Below, in pieces: positions 16,525 to 24,255 of a stretch of 64,000 nucleotides of DNA. A program made the translations under genes and the position numbers. Source of the DNA: Pseudomaricurvus hydrocarbonicus (GTDB lineage: Bacteria; Pseudomonadota; Gammaproteobacteria; Pseudomonadales; Cellvibrionaceae); NCBI RefSeq assembly GCF_011602365.1, contig NZ_JAAONZ010000015.1, positions 62,001-126,000 of the forward strand, written 5' to 3'. The first letter of the stretch is position 1; the number at the start of each line of letters is the position of its first letter. Below the pieces are notes generated by a model that was given only the letters and a program-made list of their open reading frames with translations, ran no database searches and had not been told where the DNA came from.

Positions 16525-17028
16525 TCAGTTAGCCGCTGCAAATGCCTCGATAGAGGCATAACGACCTTGGTGAAACAGCAGCGGATTACGCTGCTGGTGA
16601 TCCATATGAACGACGCGGCCGACAATGATGATATGATCGCCACCTTCATAACGATGCTCGATCTGGCATTCCAGCCGGGCACAATACTCCGTTAATAACG
16701 GGGTCTGGTTCGGGCTCATTTCACAGTCAATACCGGAAAATTTGTCGATGCCTTTGCTGGCAAAGCGCGATGAAATATCAGCTTGTTCTTCACTGAGTAC
16801 GTGTACGGCAAAGAAGTCGCAGTTATTGAAAGCCTCAAAACAGCCGGTGTTCTTGTCAATGCTCCAGAGAATAAGGGGCGGGGTAAGCGACAAGGCATTA
16901 AAACTGCTAACGGTCATGCCGACCCTGTGGCCCTGCTGATCCATCGTTGTCATGACCGTGACACCGGTGGCAAATTCACCCAACACCTTGCGAAAGGTTA
17001 TGGGAGAAATTGTGGGGGTGTTGTTCAT
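16525..17028 (-). CDS. Flavin reductase (HpaC/RutF-like)
   Basis: A 167-residue flavin reductase-like domain protein. FRKVLGEFATGVTVMTT and MTVSSFNALSLTPPLILWSI form the flavin-binding core, followed by FAVHVLSEEQADISSRFA. Such proteins supply reduced FMN/FAD to two-component monooxygenases. No classic partner oxygenase is in its transcript, but the ACAD-like protein at 50345 or another flavoprotein could use it. ATG at 17028 has AGGAT upstream. It lies 23 bases after the unknown gene 17052-18023 in the same transcript, which ends at the terminator at 16473. Confidence 0.88.
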   Translation of the reverse strand: MNNTPTISPITFRKVLGEFATGVTVMTTMDQQGHRVGMTVSSFNALSLTPPLILWSIDKNTGCFEAFNNCDFFAVHVLSEEQADISSRFASKGIDKFSGIDCEMSPNQTPLLTEYCARLECQIEHRYEGGDHIIIVGRVVHMDHQQRNPLLFHQGRYASIEAFAAAN

Positions 17029-17051
17029 GGTATTGATCCTGTGATTGAACA

Positions 17052-18023
17052 TTAATCGATGTAGTTGGCGCCCAGAATAAGATCACCTTGCTCCCAGCGT
17101 AATACACCAAACGTCATGTATTTTTCTTTATGCGATTCCTGGAACTGCCAGGCGCACACGTAAGTGTGGTTCTCATCTATCTGGGTTTCGCGAGACCACA
17201 GTTTAAAGGCTTCACCGTAGACGTGGCGAATCGAATACAGGTAGCGACCGTAGGACATGCCATTGCCAAACATGTGTGGACCATGGTACTGGTGATGATT
17301 GCCGTTGCGGGTACGCATCGTTGTCCAGCGACGGTTGATTACGCCTTCAATTTCAATGGTTTGTTCAGAGTGCAGCAGATTAATAGGCTTATGATGAATG
17401 GTGACCTGGTTATGACCAATCAATTCCTGCTCAGCGTTGTAGACCTCAAACTCACCGCGCAGTACACCCGCGTGTTTGACGGGCAAGTTGTAGGGGCGCT
17501 TGCCGTCGAGGGTTTCCTGCTCAAGAAATTTGTCTACCTTGGTTTGGGTGTCTGGATTGGTGGCCATATCGTGAGTTACTACGTAGAGCCCGTTAAACAC
17601 GCCTATCAGGGTATCGCCTTCAAACAGTTGCGATGAGTACACCTGCATACCCAGGTCCGGTACAACATGGTTCATGGTGCGTAAATTGACGTTCCAGCCC
17701 GGTGAAAAATAATTAGAGTCCACCAGCAGGCCAAAGGGACGGCCACTGCCGATAAAATCCGGGCCTGTATAGATTCGATCCTGATCAGAATCTATCACCC
17801 CAAAATCAAAATTACTGCCCAGCTCAAAGCGATCGTTTAAGGGGCCAGTGGCATCAAATTTGGTGTCCATCCAGTAGTTGGTGCGACCGTCAATATGTTC
17901 ACTGGCACGAGTAACCTTGTTGTACCCCACGTGGGTGCCGTCGGCTTCAAACAGTGATGGCCGGCCATGCCATTCGCCGTCGATGGACTGTTGCCAGTTG
18001 CTGGGTTTTTTGTCTGCAGTCAT
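17052..18023 (-). CDS. Unknown two-lobed beta-rich protein, 323 aa
   Basis: Not recognised by name. The two halves look internally related: GEWHGRPSLFEADGTHVGYN near residue 15 and GEFEVYNAEQELIGHNQ near 200 share the pattern of a strand, a charged turn and a G-x-N strand. This suggests a duplicated beta-barrel of calycin/lipocalin type. Many Trp, Tyr and His residues (for example RNGNHHQYHGPHMFGNGMSY) suit binding an aromatic or pigment ligand. No signal peptide. The FNR-like box at 18099 lies 76 bases upstream and the flavin reductase is downstream. A bilin- or chlorin-binding role is guessed from context. Confidence 0.6.
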   Translation of the reverse strand: MTADKKPSNWQQSIDGEWHGRPSLFEADGTHVGYNKVTRASEHIDGRTNYWMDTKFDATGPLNDRFELGSNFDFGVIDSDQDRIYTGPDFIGSGRPFGLLVDSNYFSPGWNVNLRTMNHVVPDLGMQVYSSQLFEGDTLIGVFNGLYVVTHDMATNPDTQTKVDKFLEQETLDGKRPYNLPVKHAGVLRGEFEVYNAEQELIGHNQVTIHHKPINLLHSEQTIEIEGVINRRWTTMRTRNGNHHQYHGPHMFGNGMSYGRYLYSIRHVYGEAFKLWSRETQIDENHTYVCAWQFQESHKEKYMTFGVLRWEQGDLILGANYID

Positions 18024-18098
18024 AGCGCTGTTCCTTAGAGTCAATGGTGTCCACATGATGTGTATGGAACCATTGTCTCGATTTGCCCGAAAACTACC

Positions 18099-18112
18099 TT
18101 GCTAATTGTCAA
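18099..18112 (+). promoter_or_regulatory. FNR/Crp-like box TTGCTAATTGTCAA
   Basis: Seven of eight arm bases match TTGA-N6-TCAA. It lies 76 bases upstream of the minus-strand start at 18023, placing it properly for activation of the unknown gene and flavin reductase. Confidence 0.5.
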
Positions 18113-18172
18113 TTTTGTTGATGTGTGATCAGGAAGTATCGGCGGGCGCGATTTTTCTGAACTTAAGCAAGG

Positions 18173-19159
18173 TTATTTACGTTGGTATAAAGAAACCAGA
18201 GGATGCGAAGTAAGCAGGTTTTGCAGCTCGCTGCCTTCGCCAGTGATAATGTGTTCAATAAACAGTTGCAGGGTAGTCAGCAACAAGTTGCGGTGATCGG
18301 CCAGGGACTGATTGGATTCTGGATTTAAAAACCCCAATCCGGTGGTGTCGTCTGGCGGGTAAACTGGCATTAGATGAGTGGCGTCCTGGATTAAGACTAA
18401 CCAGTTTTTGCCGTCAAGGGGGGGCATGACCTGCTCAAAGGTTTGCACAATGCGACTGGCTTGACGTGCCGCGTTGTCTTCAGGGTTACTGCCACTGACG
18501 TTGCTGATTTCAATTTCCCGGGTGCCGCCAATCAACAGAGTTGGCACCCGACCGGGCAGGGGCAGGTAACTGTTTTCACCCCAGCCGAGCATTGGGTTGG
18601 CGGCGGTCGACGCGCCGTAACTGAAGCAGCCACAGACCCCGCTAAACCATTCCGGATTGGCATTCAGTATCGCCATCAGGCCGCCAGCGGAATGGCCTCC
18701 TAAAATAATCTGTTCGAGATTGAGACAGCCCTGTAGCGGACCTTGTTGTTGCTGGCGCTGCAGGTAATCCAACAAGTGTGTTAGCACCGTTGAAGAGCTT
18801 GACTGACCGAGGGTATCGGGCAGCATCGCCGGCAGGTTCAGACCAGGACTGCTGAAAATGCTGCCGGGCATTTCTTCGGCCATAAACTGATAGCAAAGCG
18901 TGGCAATACCACACTGGCCAAGAGCTTCGGCCAACCAACGATAGCCAGCGGGATCTATGTTCATGCCAGGCATGAAAATAACCACGGGAAAGGGAGCTTG
19001 TTGACGATCAGCTGCAAGCATGCCGAACTGTTGGGTGGGGTTGTGTGGGTCTAACTTCGCGGGGTAATAAAGTTTCAGCTGGACGCTGTTGTAAGGGGCT
19101 TGGGCTTCAGGAATGACGATGGTGTCATAGAAAGCACGGGTCATAAGATTGGGGGGCAT
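18173..19159 (-). CDS. Chlorophyllase-like alpha/beta hydrolase
   Basis: A 328-residue hydrolase. PFPVVIFMPGMNIDPAGYRW near residue 57 is the oxyanion region as in chlorophyllase/dienelactone-type hydrolases, and GGHSAGG carries the nucleophile Ser157; plant chlorophyllases have GHSRGG. A C-terminal DATHLMP offers the catalytic His. No signal peptide. Chlorophyllase removes phytol from chlorophyll or pheophytin. The resemblance is in motif arrangement and I cannot score it; other serine esterases are possible. It follows RCCR-like gene 1 by 48 bases on the same strand, which strengthens the pigment link. The ribosome site GGGAGG overlaps a perfect stem-loop. Confidence 0.6.
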   Translation of the reverse strand: MPPNLMTRAFYDTIVIPEAQAPYNSVQLKLYYPAKLDPHNPTQQFGMLAADRQQAPFPVVIFMPGMNIDPAGYRWLAEALGQCGIATLCYQFMAEEMPGSIFSSPGLNLPAMLPDTLGQSSSSTVLTHLLDYLQRQQQQGPLQGCLNLEQIILGGHSAGGLMAILNANPEWFSGVCGCFSYGASTAANPMLGWGENSYLPLPGRVPTLLIGGTREIEISNVSGSNPEDNAARQASRIVQTFEQVMPPLDGKNWLVLIQDATHLMPVYPPDDTTGLGFLNPESNQSLADHRNLLLTTLQLFIEHIITGEGSELQNLLTSHPLVSLYQRK

Positions 19160-19172
19160 AGTCTTGTTACCT

Positions 19173-19200
19173 CCCTCTGCCAGCGAAAGCTGGCAGAGGG
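19173..19200 (-). promoter_or_regulatory. 12-bp stem with GAAA/TTTC loop overlapping ribosome site
   Basis: CCCTCTGCCAGC and GCTGGCAGAGGG are perfectly complementary around a four-base loop, between RCCR-like 1 (stop 19208) and the chlorophyllase-like gene (start 19159). On the minus strand the stem ends GAGGG and runs directly into AGGTAACAAGACT-ATG, so part of the Shine-Dalgarno is in the stem. No T-run follows; it may adjust translation or processing rather than terminate. Confidence 0.6.
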
Positions 19201-19207
19201 ACCGAAT

Positions 19208-20029
19208 TTAGTTGCCGAGTGGACGTGGCAGGGTGCGGTTGCCGCCCCACAGAGTTGTTACCATTTCTTCTGCATTGGCTTTGCCAAACAACTTGTCGGC
19301 CAGGTTGTTGGCTGGGTCGCGAACACAAATATTGCGACGAATACGCTGATCGCGATCAGATAATTGTTGGCGAATCTCGACCGGTGTTTTTTCCGCCTCA
19401 TCGACCCACTTCAGCCAGCGATCCAAACGGGAGTGGGCGATGCGTTCGATTTTATCCAGTAGCTCCAAATCATGTTTGGCGGTGTAACCCACTGCGGTTG
19501 GAGTCATGGCTACTCGGGTGAAGAGGTCGCGACTGATAAAGGGGTTAAACCGGTGATCGGCTTGCAGGTCGAGAAATTCTTCATTCACTTCTGTGTAGTA
19601 GCGATCGACATAGTCGATGTTACTGACTAGATCCACTCGTGGAATATAATCCATGTACATAAACAAATCGGGTACTGTGCCCAGGGCAAAACCGAAGTTG
19701 GGTACCAGATATTGGGGGCCCAGACTGATGGTGATGTGCATATTGGTAAAACTGGATTCCGGAGAACCAATAAACGAATGAATGAACCAATCGATTTCTT
19801 CACCGCTGTAGGCTTTCAGTGAACCTTCTGCACCTTCTTTGCTGGCAGCAATGTCCCGATAGTCATGGAACTTGTTGCTGCATGGGTCGAGAGTCAGCGT
19901 AAAACGCTCATCAATTTTTTTACGCATGGTTTCCAGAATGGACCACAGGCGTTCAAACATTTCGCGGTTGTCTACATTCGGGTTTTGTTCAACCAGATCA
20001 ATAATGGGAGTTAAAATTCTTTCGCTCAT
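19208..20029 (-). CDS. Red chlorophyll catabolite reductase (RCCR)-like protein 1
   Basis: A 273-residue protein of the RCCR branch of ferredoxin-dependent bilin reductases. Compared from memory with Arabidopsis RCCR, shared landmarks appear in order: EGSL near 68, VPNF at 109-112, DYIPRVDLVSNIDYVDRYY at 127-145 (plant DLPHRKDLVLNPDYLKEYY), the F-x-R-x-x-x-(S/T)PTA segment, and a C-terminal RDQRIRRN...RDP...KLFGK. Asp238 matches plant Asp291; the Glu154 position is Ala115. Plant RCCR reduces red chlorophyll catabolite using ferredoxin. Here it may reduce a linear or cyclic tetrapyrrole. Box at 20139 upstream. Confidence 0.78.
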   Translation of the reverse strand: MSERILTPIIDLVEQNPNVDNREMFERLWSILETMRKKIDERFTLTLDPCSNKFHDYRDIAASKEGAEGSLKAYSGEEIDWFIHSFIGSPESSFTNMHITISLGPQYLVPNFGFALGTVPDLFMYMDYIPRVDLVSNIDYVDRYYTEVNEEFLDLQADHRFNPFISRDLFTRVAMTPTAVGYTAKHDLELLDKIERIAHSRLDRWLKWVDEAEKTPVEIRQQLSDRDQRIRRNICVRDPANNLADKLFGKANAEEMVTTLWGGNRTLPRPLGN

Positions 20030-20138
20030 GGGGTGTCAGTCTCTTGTTTTAACGGTGTGACAGCCGTTTACGGCGGATTGTGGTTAAGGGAAATATTATG
20101 TCTGCAACGATTGTATAGAGAACTGCGGTTGCTGAAGC

Positions 20139-20152
20139 ATGATATTTGTCAA
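20139..20152 (+). promoter_or_regulatory. FNR/Crp-like box ATGATATTTGTCAA
   Basis: Seven of eight arm bases match TTGA-N6-TCAA. It lies 110 bases upstream of the minus-strand start of RCCR-like gene 1 at 20029, in the 185-base gap after the gene ending at 20215. Confidence 0.5.
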
Positions 20153-20214
20153 TAAACACGGGGTTCAACAGCTGGCAAATGACTGTTACCAAATGCCAGC
20201 TCTAATACCACTGT

Positions 20215-20820
20215 TCAGTCATCGGCCAGATGTGACCATATGCTGGCTTTAAACGGTGGTTCATGCACAGGACCTTCAATTCCGCGAGGATCAATGGGGT
20301 GGCGCCGGTCGCAGGTTGGCAGCAGTCGGGTGCCGTGTGCAGTGAGCGTGCGTGTCGCCACGCCGTCGCGATACAGGACGGTGTGGCGAATGCGCTGACC
20401 CGGAGCGGTGAGGACAATAAAATCAGGTTCCATATAGGTGTTGCAGGCCTCATTCAGGTGCAGGGCGTTGAAGGTCAAAATACCAGGCCCCCCTGACACA
20501 CCGACATTTTCGTAGGCACCGGGGCCCAGCGAATCAAACACCAGAATATCGTCTCGCATCCTGCCGGTAAAGGTTTTGGCTACTGGCTCCCGGCCGCGGA
20601 AGTGGACATTGGTCAATCGAAGTTGATACCCGTCAAAATCGATATAAACCAGATTGTCAAATGGGCTGGGACCCGGGGTACCGCTGCCGGCGGCTGTGTC
20701 ATTGCCCAGTGGGGCGCCATCCAGGTGATAGGTTTCCACGTGGTCGTGCCAGGTACCGCGCATTAGCATCAAATTATAACCAACAGATCCAACCGGAAAA
20801 GTGGGGTAGTTATCGTTCAT
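20215..20820 (-). CDS. Unknown beta-rich protein, possibly calycin-like, 201 aa
   Basis: Not firmly recognised. LMLMRGTWHDHVETYHLDG near the N-terminus followed by LVYIDFDGYQLRLTNVHFRG resembles the first strands of calycin/DUF3598-type barrels; the latter group includes relatives of phycobilin lyases. There is no signal peptide. It lies 51 bases after the MFS gene on the same strand and just before RCCR-like 1, so it may bind or chaperone a tetrapyrrole. Function is inferred from context and weak fold resemblance only. Confidence 0.55.
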   Translation of the reverse strand: MNDNYPTFPVGSVGYNLMLMRGTWHDHVETYHLDGAPLGNDTAAGSGTPGPSPFDNLVYIDFDGYQLRLTNVHFRGREPVAKTFTGRMRDDILVFDSLGPGAYENVGVSGGPGILTFNALHLNEACNTYMEPDFIVLTAPGQRIRHTVLYRDGVATRTLTAHGTRLLPTCDRRHPIDPRGIEGPVHEPPFKASIWSHLADD

Positions 20821-20871
20821 TGTTCAGCCTTGTTGCGATTGATCATTTATCCGTGAGAGGTTCAGCTATCT

Positions 20872-22233
20872 CTATACACTGGCCGTTTCCAGGCCACCAT
20901 CGAGGTTGTCAGTGACGCTCAGGGGCTTCACCCGGCCTTGAACAAACATGGCCCATACCAGCACTATGAAGGCGACACCGCCAAACAGCACAAACGGGGC
21001 AGAAGGTCGCCACAGGTCATAGAGATAACCCCCAACAACGCTGGCCGCTAGTATGCCTACAGCACCGCACATGGTGAAGAACCCGATCGCGGCTCCGCGT
21101 ATCCTGGCTGGCGTTTGTTGAGCGATCAGCACGCCACTGGTGATGATGCAGCCAATTTCTCCGAGGCCAATAAAAATGGCGCACACCAGCATGCCACCAG
21201 AGAAAGGGTTGTGGATGAAATAGGTTGAGGAGTAGCCAATGGCAGACACGGTGAGCGCAATCATGAGAGCGTGGACACGGTTCATCTTGTCACTCATCAG
21301 GCCGAACAAGGGGGCACCCAATAAGGCACAGCCCTGCGCCACCCCGACGATTGTGCCGGCCTGGGCGAGAGCTTCAGCGCGCCCCAGCTGTAACACGCTG
21401 GTGCCGTAGTTGGTGATCCAGAGGGTAAAAAAGGTACCGACAATCATCAAGTTACCTCGTGCCAGGAACGAGGCCCCGTAGGCCAGGGCCACCCCGGGAT
21501 CCCGGGCGGCCAACAGACCATTGCGAGCAGAGCTCAGCAGGCTCTGGTGAGGGCCGTTGTCTGTCTTCTGGTGGGGTTTTAACCCCACCAGCATCACCAC
21601 CGAGGTCAACAGAATGATGACCGCCACCAGGTCGTAGGTTTTATACCCCGCCTCCTGAGCCGTCAATCCTTGCTGTTGAAACAGGGCTGGAAGCTTCAGC
21701 AGCACAAACACCGCAATCATGGCGCCCACGCCGTTCATCACGCCCAGCAAACCGGTGGCCTTACCGCGACTCTTGTCGCTGGCGTAATCTGCAACAATGG
21801 TGACCACCATGGCGGTGACGGCAGCAATGCCGACGGAGTAGAGCAGACGATAGGCCAGCAGGTAGTCCAGGTTCTCTGCCCTGGGGTATAAATAGGTGCC
21901 AACTGCCATCAGGGCAAATCCCAGTGTGGTGACTGGCTTGCGCCCAAAACGATCCGACAGCGGGCCAAAAATGGCTACCGATAGGATGATGACGATTTCT
22001 GCCCAGAAGTTCAGCATACCGCTCACGAGCCCGTGGCGGCTTTCGGGGATGGCGAGAAATTCGGTCAGAATAAACGGTTGGCTTTGTGGAATAAAAGACG
22101 CCAGCATGATGCTGCACAGACAGGCGAAGTAGAAGGTCAGCATATGTCGACCAGCAACACCGCTGTTCAGTTCGATACCAAGAAAGCGGTTGCCGGTGTT
22201 TATCGGTCCGCTGGTTGCATGGGGGGTGGGCAT
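20872..22233 (-). CDS. MFS transporter 1
   Basis: A 453-residue, 12-helix major facilitator. Motif A FGPLSDRFGRKPVTTLG lies between helices 2 and 3, and a second copy-like LFGLMSDKMNRVHALM lies in the second half; both halves have the expected six hydrophobic segments. It resembles the metabolite:H+ symporter/aromatic acid group more than drug exporters, but the substrate is unknown. Start at 22233 with AAGGAA upstream; the longer ORF begins in leader sequence. It is divergent from the nitrilase-like gene and probably co-transcribed with 20215-20820. It may move a pyrrole- or acid-type intermediate. Confidence 0.85.
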   Translation of the reverse strand: MPTPHATSGPINTGNRFLGIELNSGVAGRHMLTFYFACLCSIMLASFIPQSQPFILTEFLAIPESRHGLVSGMLNFWAEIVIILSVAIFGPLSDRFGRKPVTTLGFALMAVGTYLYPRAENLDYLLAYRLLYSVGIAAVTAMVVTIVADYASDKSRGKATGLLGVMNGVGAMIAVFVLLKLPALFQQQGLTAQEAGYKTYDLVAVIILLTSVVMLVGLKPHQKTDNGPHQSLLSSARNGLLAARDPGVALAYGASFLARGNLMIVGTFFTLWITNYGTSVLQLGRAEALAQAGTIVGVAQGCALLGAPLFGLMSDKMNRVHALMIALTVSAIGYSSTYFIHNPFSGGMLVCAIFIGLGEIGCIITSGVLIAQQTPARIRGAAIGFFTMCGAVGILAASVVGGYLYDLWRPSAPFVLFGGVAFIVLVWAMFVQGRVKPLSVTDNLDGGLETASV

Positions 22234-22317
22234 GTTCAGTTCCTTCCATCTAGGGCTTTGTTGATCTCGATTGTAAGGCCCACCCTCAGAAGGCAAAGCG
22301 CTTCCGGCACAAAGAAT

Positions 22318-22331
22318 TGACAAATGTGGTT
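22318..22331. promoter_or_regulatory. Partial FNR/Crp-like box TTGACAAATGTGGT
   Basis: One good arm (TTGAC, or GTCAA on the minus strand) and the AAATG spacer core seen in other boxes; the second arm is poor. It lies between the divergent MFS (start 22233) and nitrilase-like (start 22441) genes. Confidence 0.3.
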
Positions 22332-22440
22332 TTCGACTTCGAATTTATAGAGTATTCATAAAACCCAGTGTGAATGGGTATATCCCCAGTTTGCCCGAAC
22401 CGTGAAATAATCCAGTAATAACCGATGAGTTTTAAGGACA

Positions 22441-24156
22441 ATGATGTATAACAAGATACGTGTGGCGGCAGCCCAATTCCATGTTGGCACCGATGTGGCT
22501 GACAATCTGTCGACAACCTTGCGAATGCTGGACCAGGCCAGTCAGGTGGATCCCCAGTTGGTGGTTCTGCCAGAGTTTTGTAATCATTTGTCCTGGTACG
22601 ACGGCCCCGAGCACTGTTATGACGTGTCAGTAGCGTTGGACGGACCTTTTTTACAGGCAATAGCGAATAAAGCCCGCGAGTTGGGTATTTATGTGGTGGT
22701 TAACTGCACAGTGCAAAGGCCTGGTCAGCGTGCGACAGGCAGCAGCCTGTTGTATTCGCCTGCCGGAGAGTTGCTGGCCGACAACACCAAACAAATTTAC
22801 ATTGGTCATGAAAACGATTTTCTCGATCGTGCGACAGAGCCTGGCCCCATCGTTGAATTGCCGTTTGGTCGGCTGGGTTTTTATGCCTGTATGGACGGTG
22901 TGATCAATGAGACTCCCCGCGGTCTGGCATTGCGCGGTGCCCAACTGTTGTGCAACAGCCTGAATTCTTTTGCCAGTGACGAAGGTTCGTTGCACATCCC
23001 GGTGCGGGCGGCTGAAAACAAAGTGTTTGTGGTGGCGGCCAATAAAATCGGACCCCTGGTGCCGGAGGAGATGGTGGGGGGGATCAGTGAAGCTACCGGG
23101 ATTCCTCCGCGTTTTCTCGGTGGTGCCGGCGAGAGTCAAATTGTTGCTCCCAGCGGCGAAGTACTGGCGCGGGCCTCGCTGGATCAGGAAGAGGTGATCT
23201 ATGCCGATATCGACCTGTCCGAGGCTGACAACAAAACCCGGCCCGACGGTACCGATGTGTTCAAGGCGCGGCGACCTGAGTTGTATCGCCCCATTGTTGA
23301 GAATCCCGTCAATCAACCTGAAGCACCCTGGACTCAGGTTGGGCAGCTGCCAGCCGCGATTTTGGCAACAGCCAGTGACGGCGAATTAATGTTAAAGGAG
23401 CTGGCCGATGCCCTGTCCTCAGGCAGCTTGGCCGATGCCGCCTGGGTGGCGTTGCCGCCGTTGTTGTCGGCCGAGCGTATGGCGAGGGATCCCAGGGCGG
23501 CGATGGAGTTCTCGCAGGAAGCGTTGGCCGAACTGCAGAGTCTGGCACAGCTTCATGATCTCTATCTGTCAACCTCGCTGGTGCTGGCGGATGAGCTGGG
23601 CCAGCCGCAACACTCGGCGATCTTGATGGGCGCCGCTGGGATCTGCCTCAGGCAGGGGCAAATCCATCACAGTGAACGCTTCGCCTGGTCATCCCTGGTC
23701 AACGACATTTCTACGGTGGAGTTGGCAGTCGGCCGTTTGGGGCTGTGCTTAAGCGACGACAGTATTTACCCTGAAACTTTCCGCCTGATGGCCATGGCCG
23801 GTGTGGAAGTGGCGTCAGTTCCCCTGCAGGCACTTGAATCGTGGGAGTTGTCCACCGGTTTGTTGGAGAGAGCGGCGGAAAATCGCATCAATCTGTTGGT
23901 GGCGACTTCCAGCAGCGCTCTGGGCAATCCGTTTGCCGCAGTACTGCAGCACGACTTCACTGTCATGACACCCTGGCAGGAGCGCCCGTTTGATGGTCTG
24001 TTAAGTCAGCCGGAATATCGCCCCGTAGCTGCAACTGACTCGTTTATGACTGTCAGCTTGCATCCTTCTGCAGCCGCCAACAAAGAAGTCTCACGCAACA
24101 CCAACTTGTTGCGCAATCGTCCCTGGGACTTGTCAGCGGCGATTGCTGAATACTGA
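22441..24156 (+). CDS. Double-domain nitrilase-superfamily amidohydrolase
   Basis: A 571-residue protein made of two carbon-nitrogen hydrolase domains. The first (about 5-290) has the full triad: Glu45 in VVLPEF, Lys117 in DNTKQIYIG and Cys150 in GRLGFYACMDG. The second (about 310-571) is degenerate; its GRLGLCLSDDSIYPE has Ser at the nucleophile position. The family hydrolyses amides, carbamoyl groups or nitriles. Next to a maleamate-amidohydrolase-like gene, an open-chain amide or lactam from a pyrrole is a candidate substrate (inference). It heads a five-gene plus-strand group to 28405 and has a near-twin at 29434-31134. Confidence 0.82.
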   Translation: MMYNKIRVAAAQFHVGTDVADNLSTTLRMLDQASQVDPQLVVLPEFCNHLSWYDGPEHCYDVSVALDGPFLQAIANKARELGIYVVVNCTVQRPGQRATGSSLLYSPAGELLADNTKQIYIGHENDFLDRATEPGPIVELPFGRLGFYACMDGVINETPRGLALRGAQLLCNSLNSFASDEGSLHIPVRAAENKVFVVAANKIGPLVPEEMVGGISEATGIPPRFLGGAGESQIVAPSGEVLARASLDQEEVIYADIDLSEADNKTRPDGTDVFKARRPELYRPIVENPVNQPEAPWTQVGQLPAAILATASDGELMLKELADALSSGSLADAAWVALPPLLSAERMARDPRAAMEFSQEALAELQSLAQLHDLYLSTSLVLADELGQPQHSAILMGAAGICLRQGQIHHSERFAWSSLVNDISTVELAVGRLGLCLSDDSIYPETFRLMAMAGVEVASVPLQALESWELSTGLLERAAENRINLLVATSSSALGNPFAAVLQHDFTVMTPWQERPFDGLLSQPEYRPVAATDSFMTVSLHPSAAANKEVSRNTNLLRNRPWDLSAAIAEY

Positions 24157-24165
24157 AGGTGTATT

Positions 24166-24179
24166 TTGCGATTTGTCAT
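24166..24179 (+). promoter_or_regulatory. Weak FNR/Crp-like box TTGCGATTTGTCAT
   Basis: Six of eight arm bases match, with the ATTTG spacer core of other boxes. It is 77 bases before the aldehyde dehydrogenase start at 24256. Listed as marginal. Confidence 0.25.
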
Positions 24180-24255
24180 TGCTGTGGAAAGACGCTTGGC
24201 TCAGGATTTGTGTCAGTGAATATTGATGAATTTTCGTAAGTTGGGGACGCGAACA

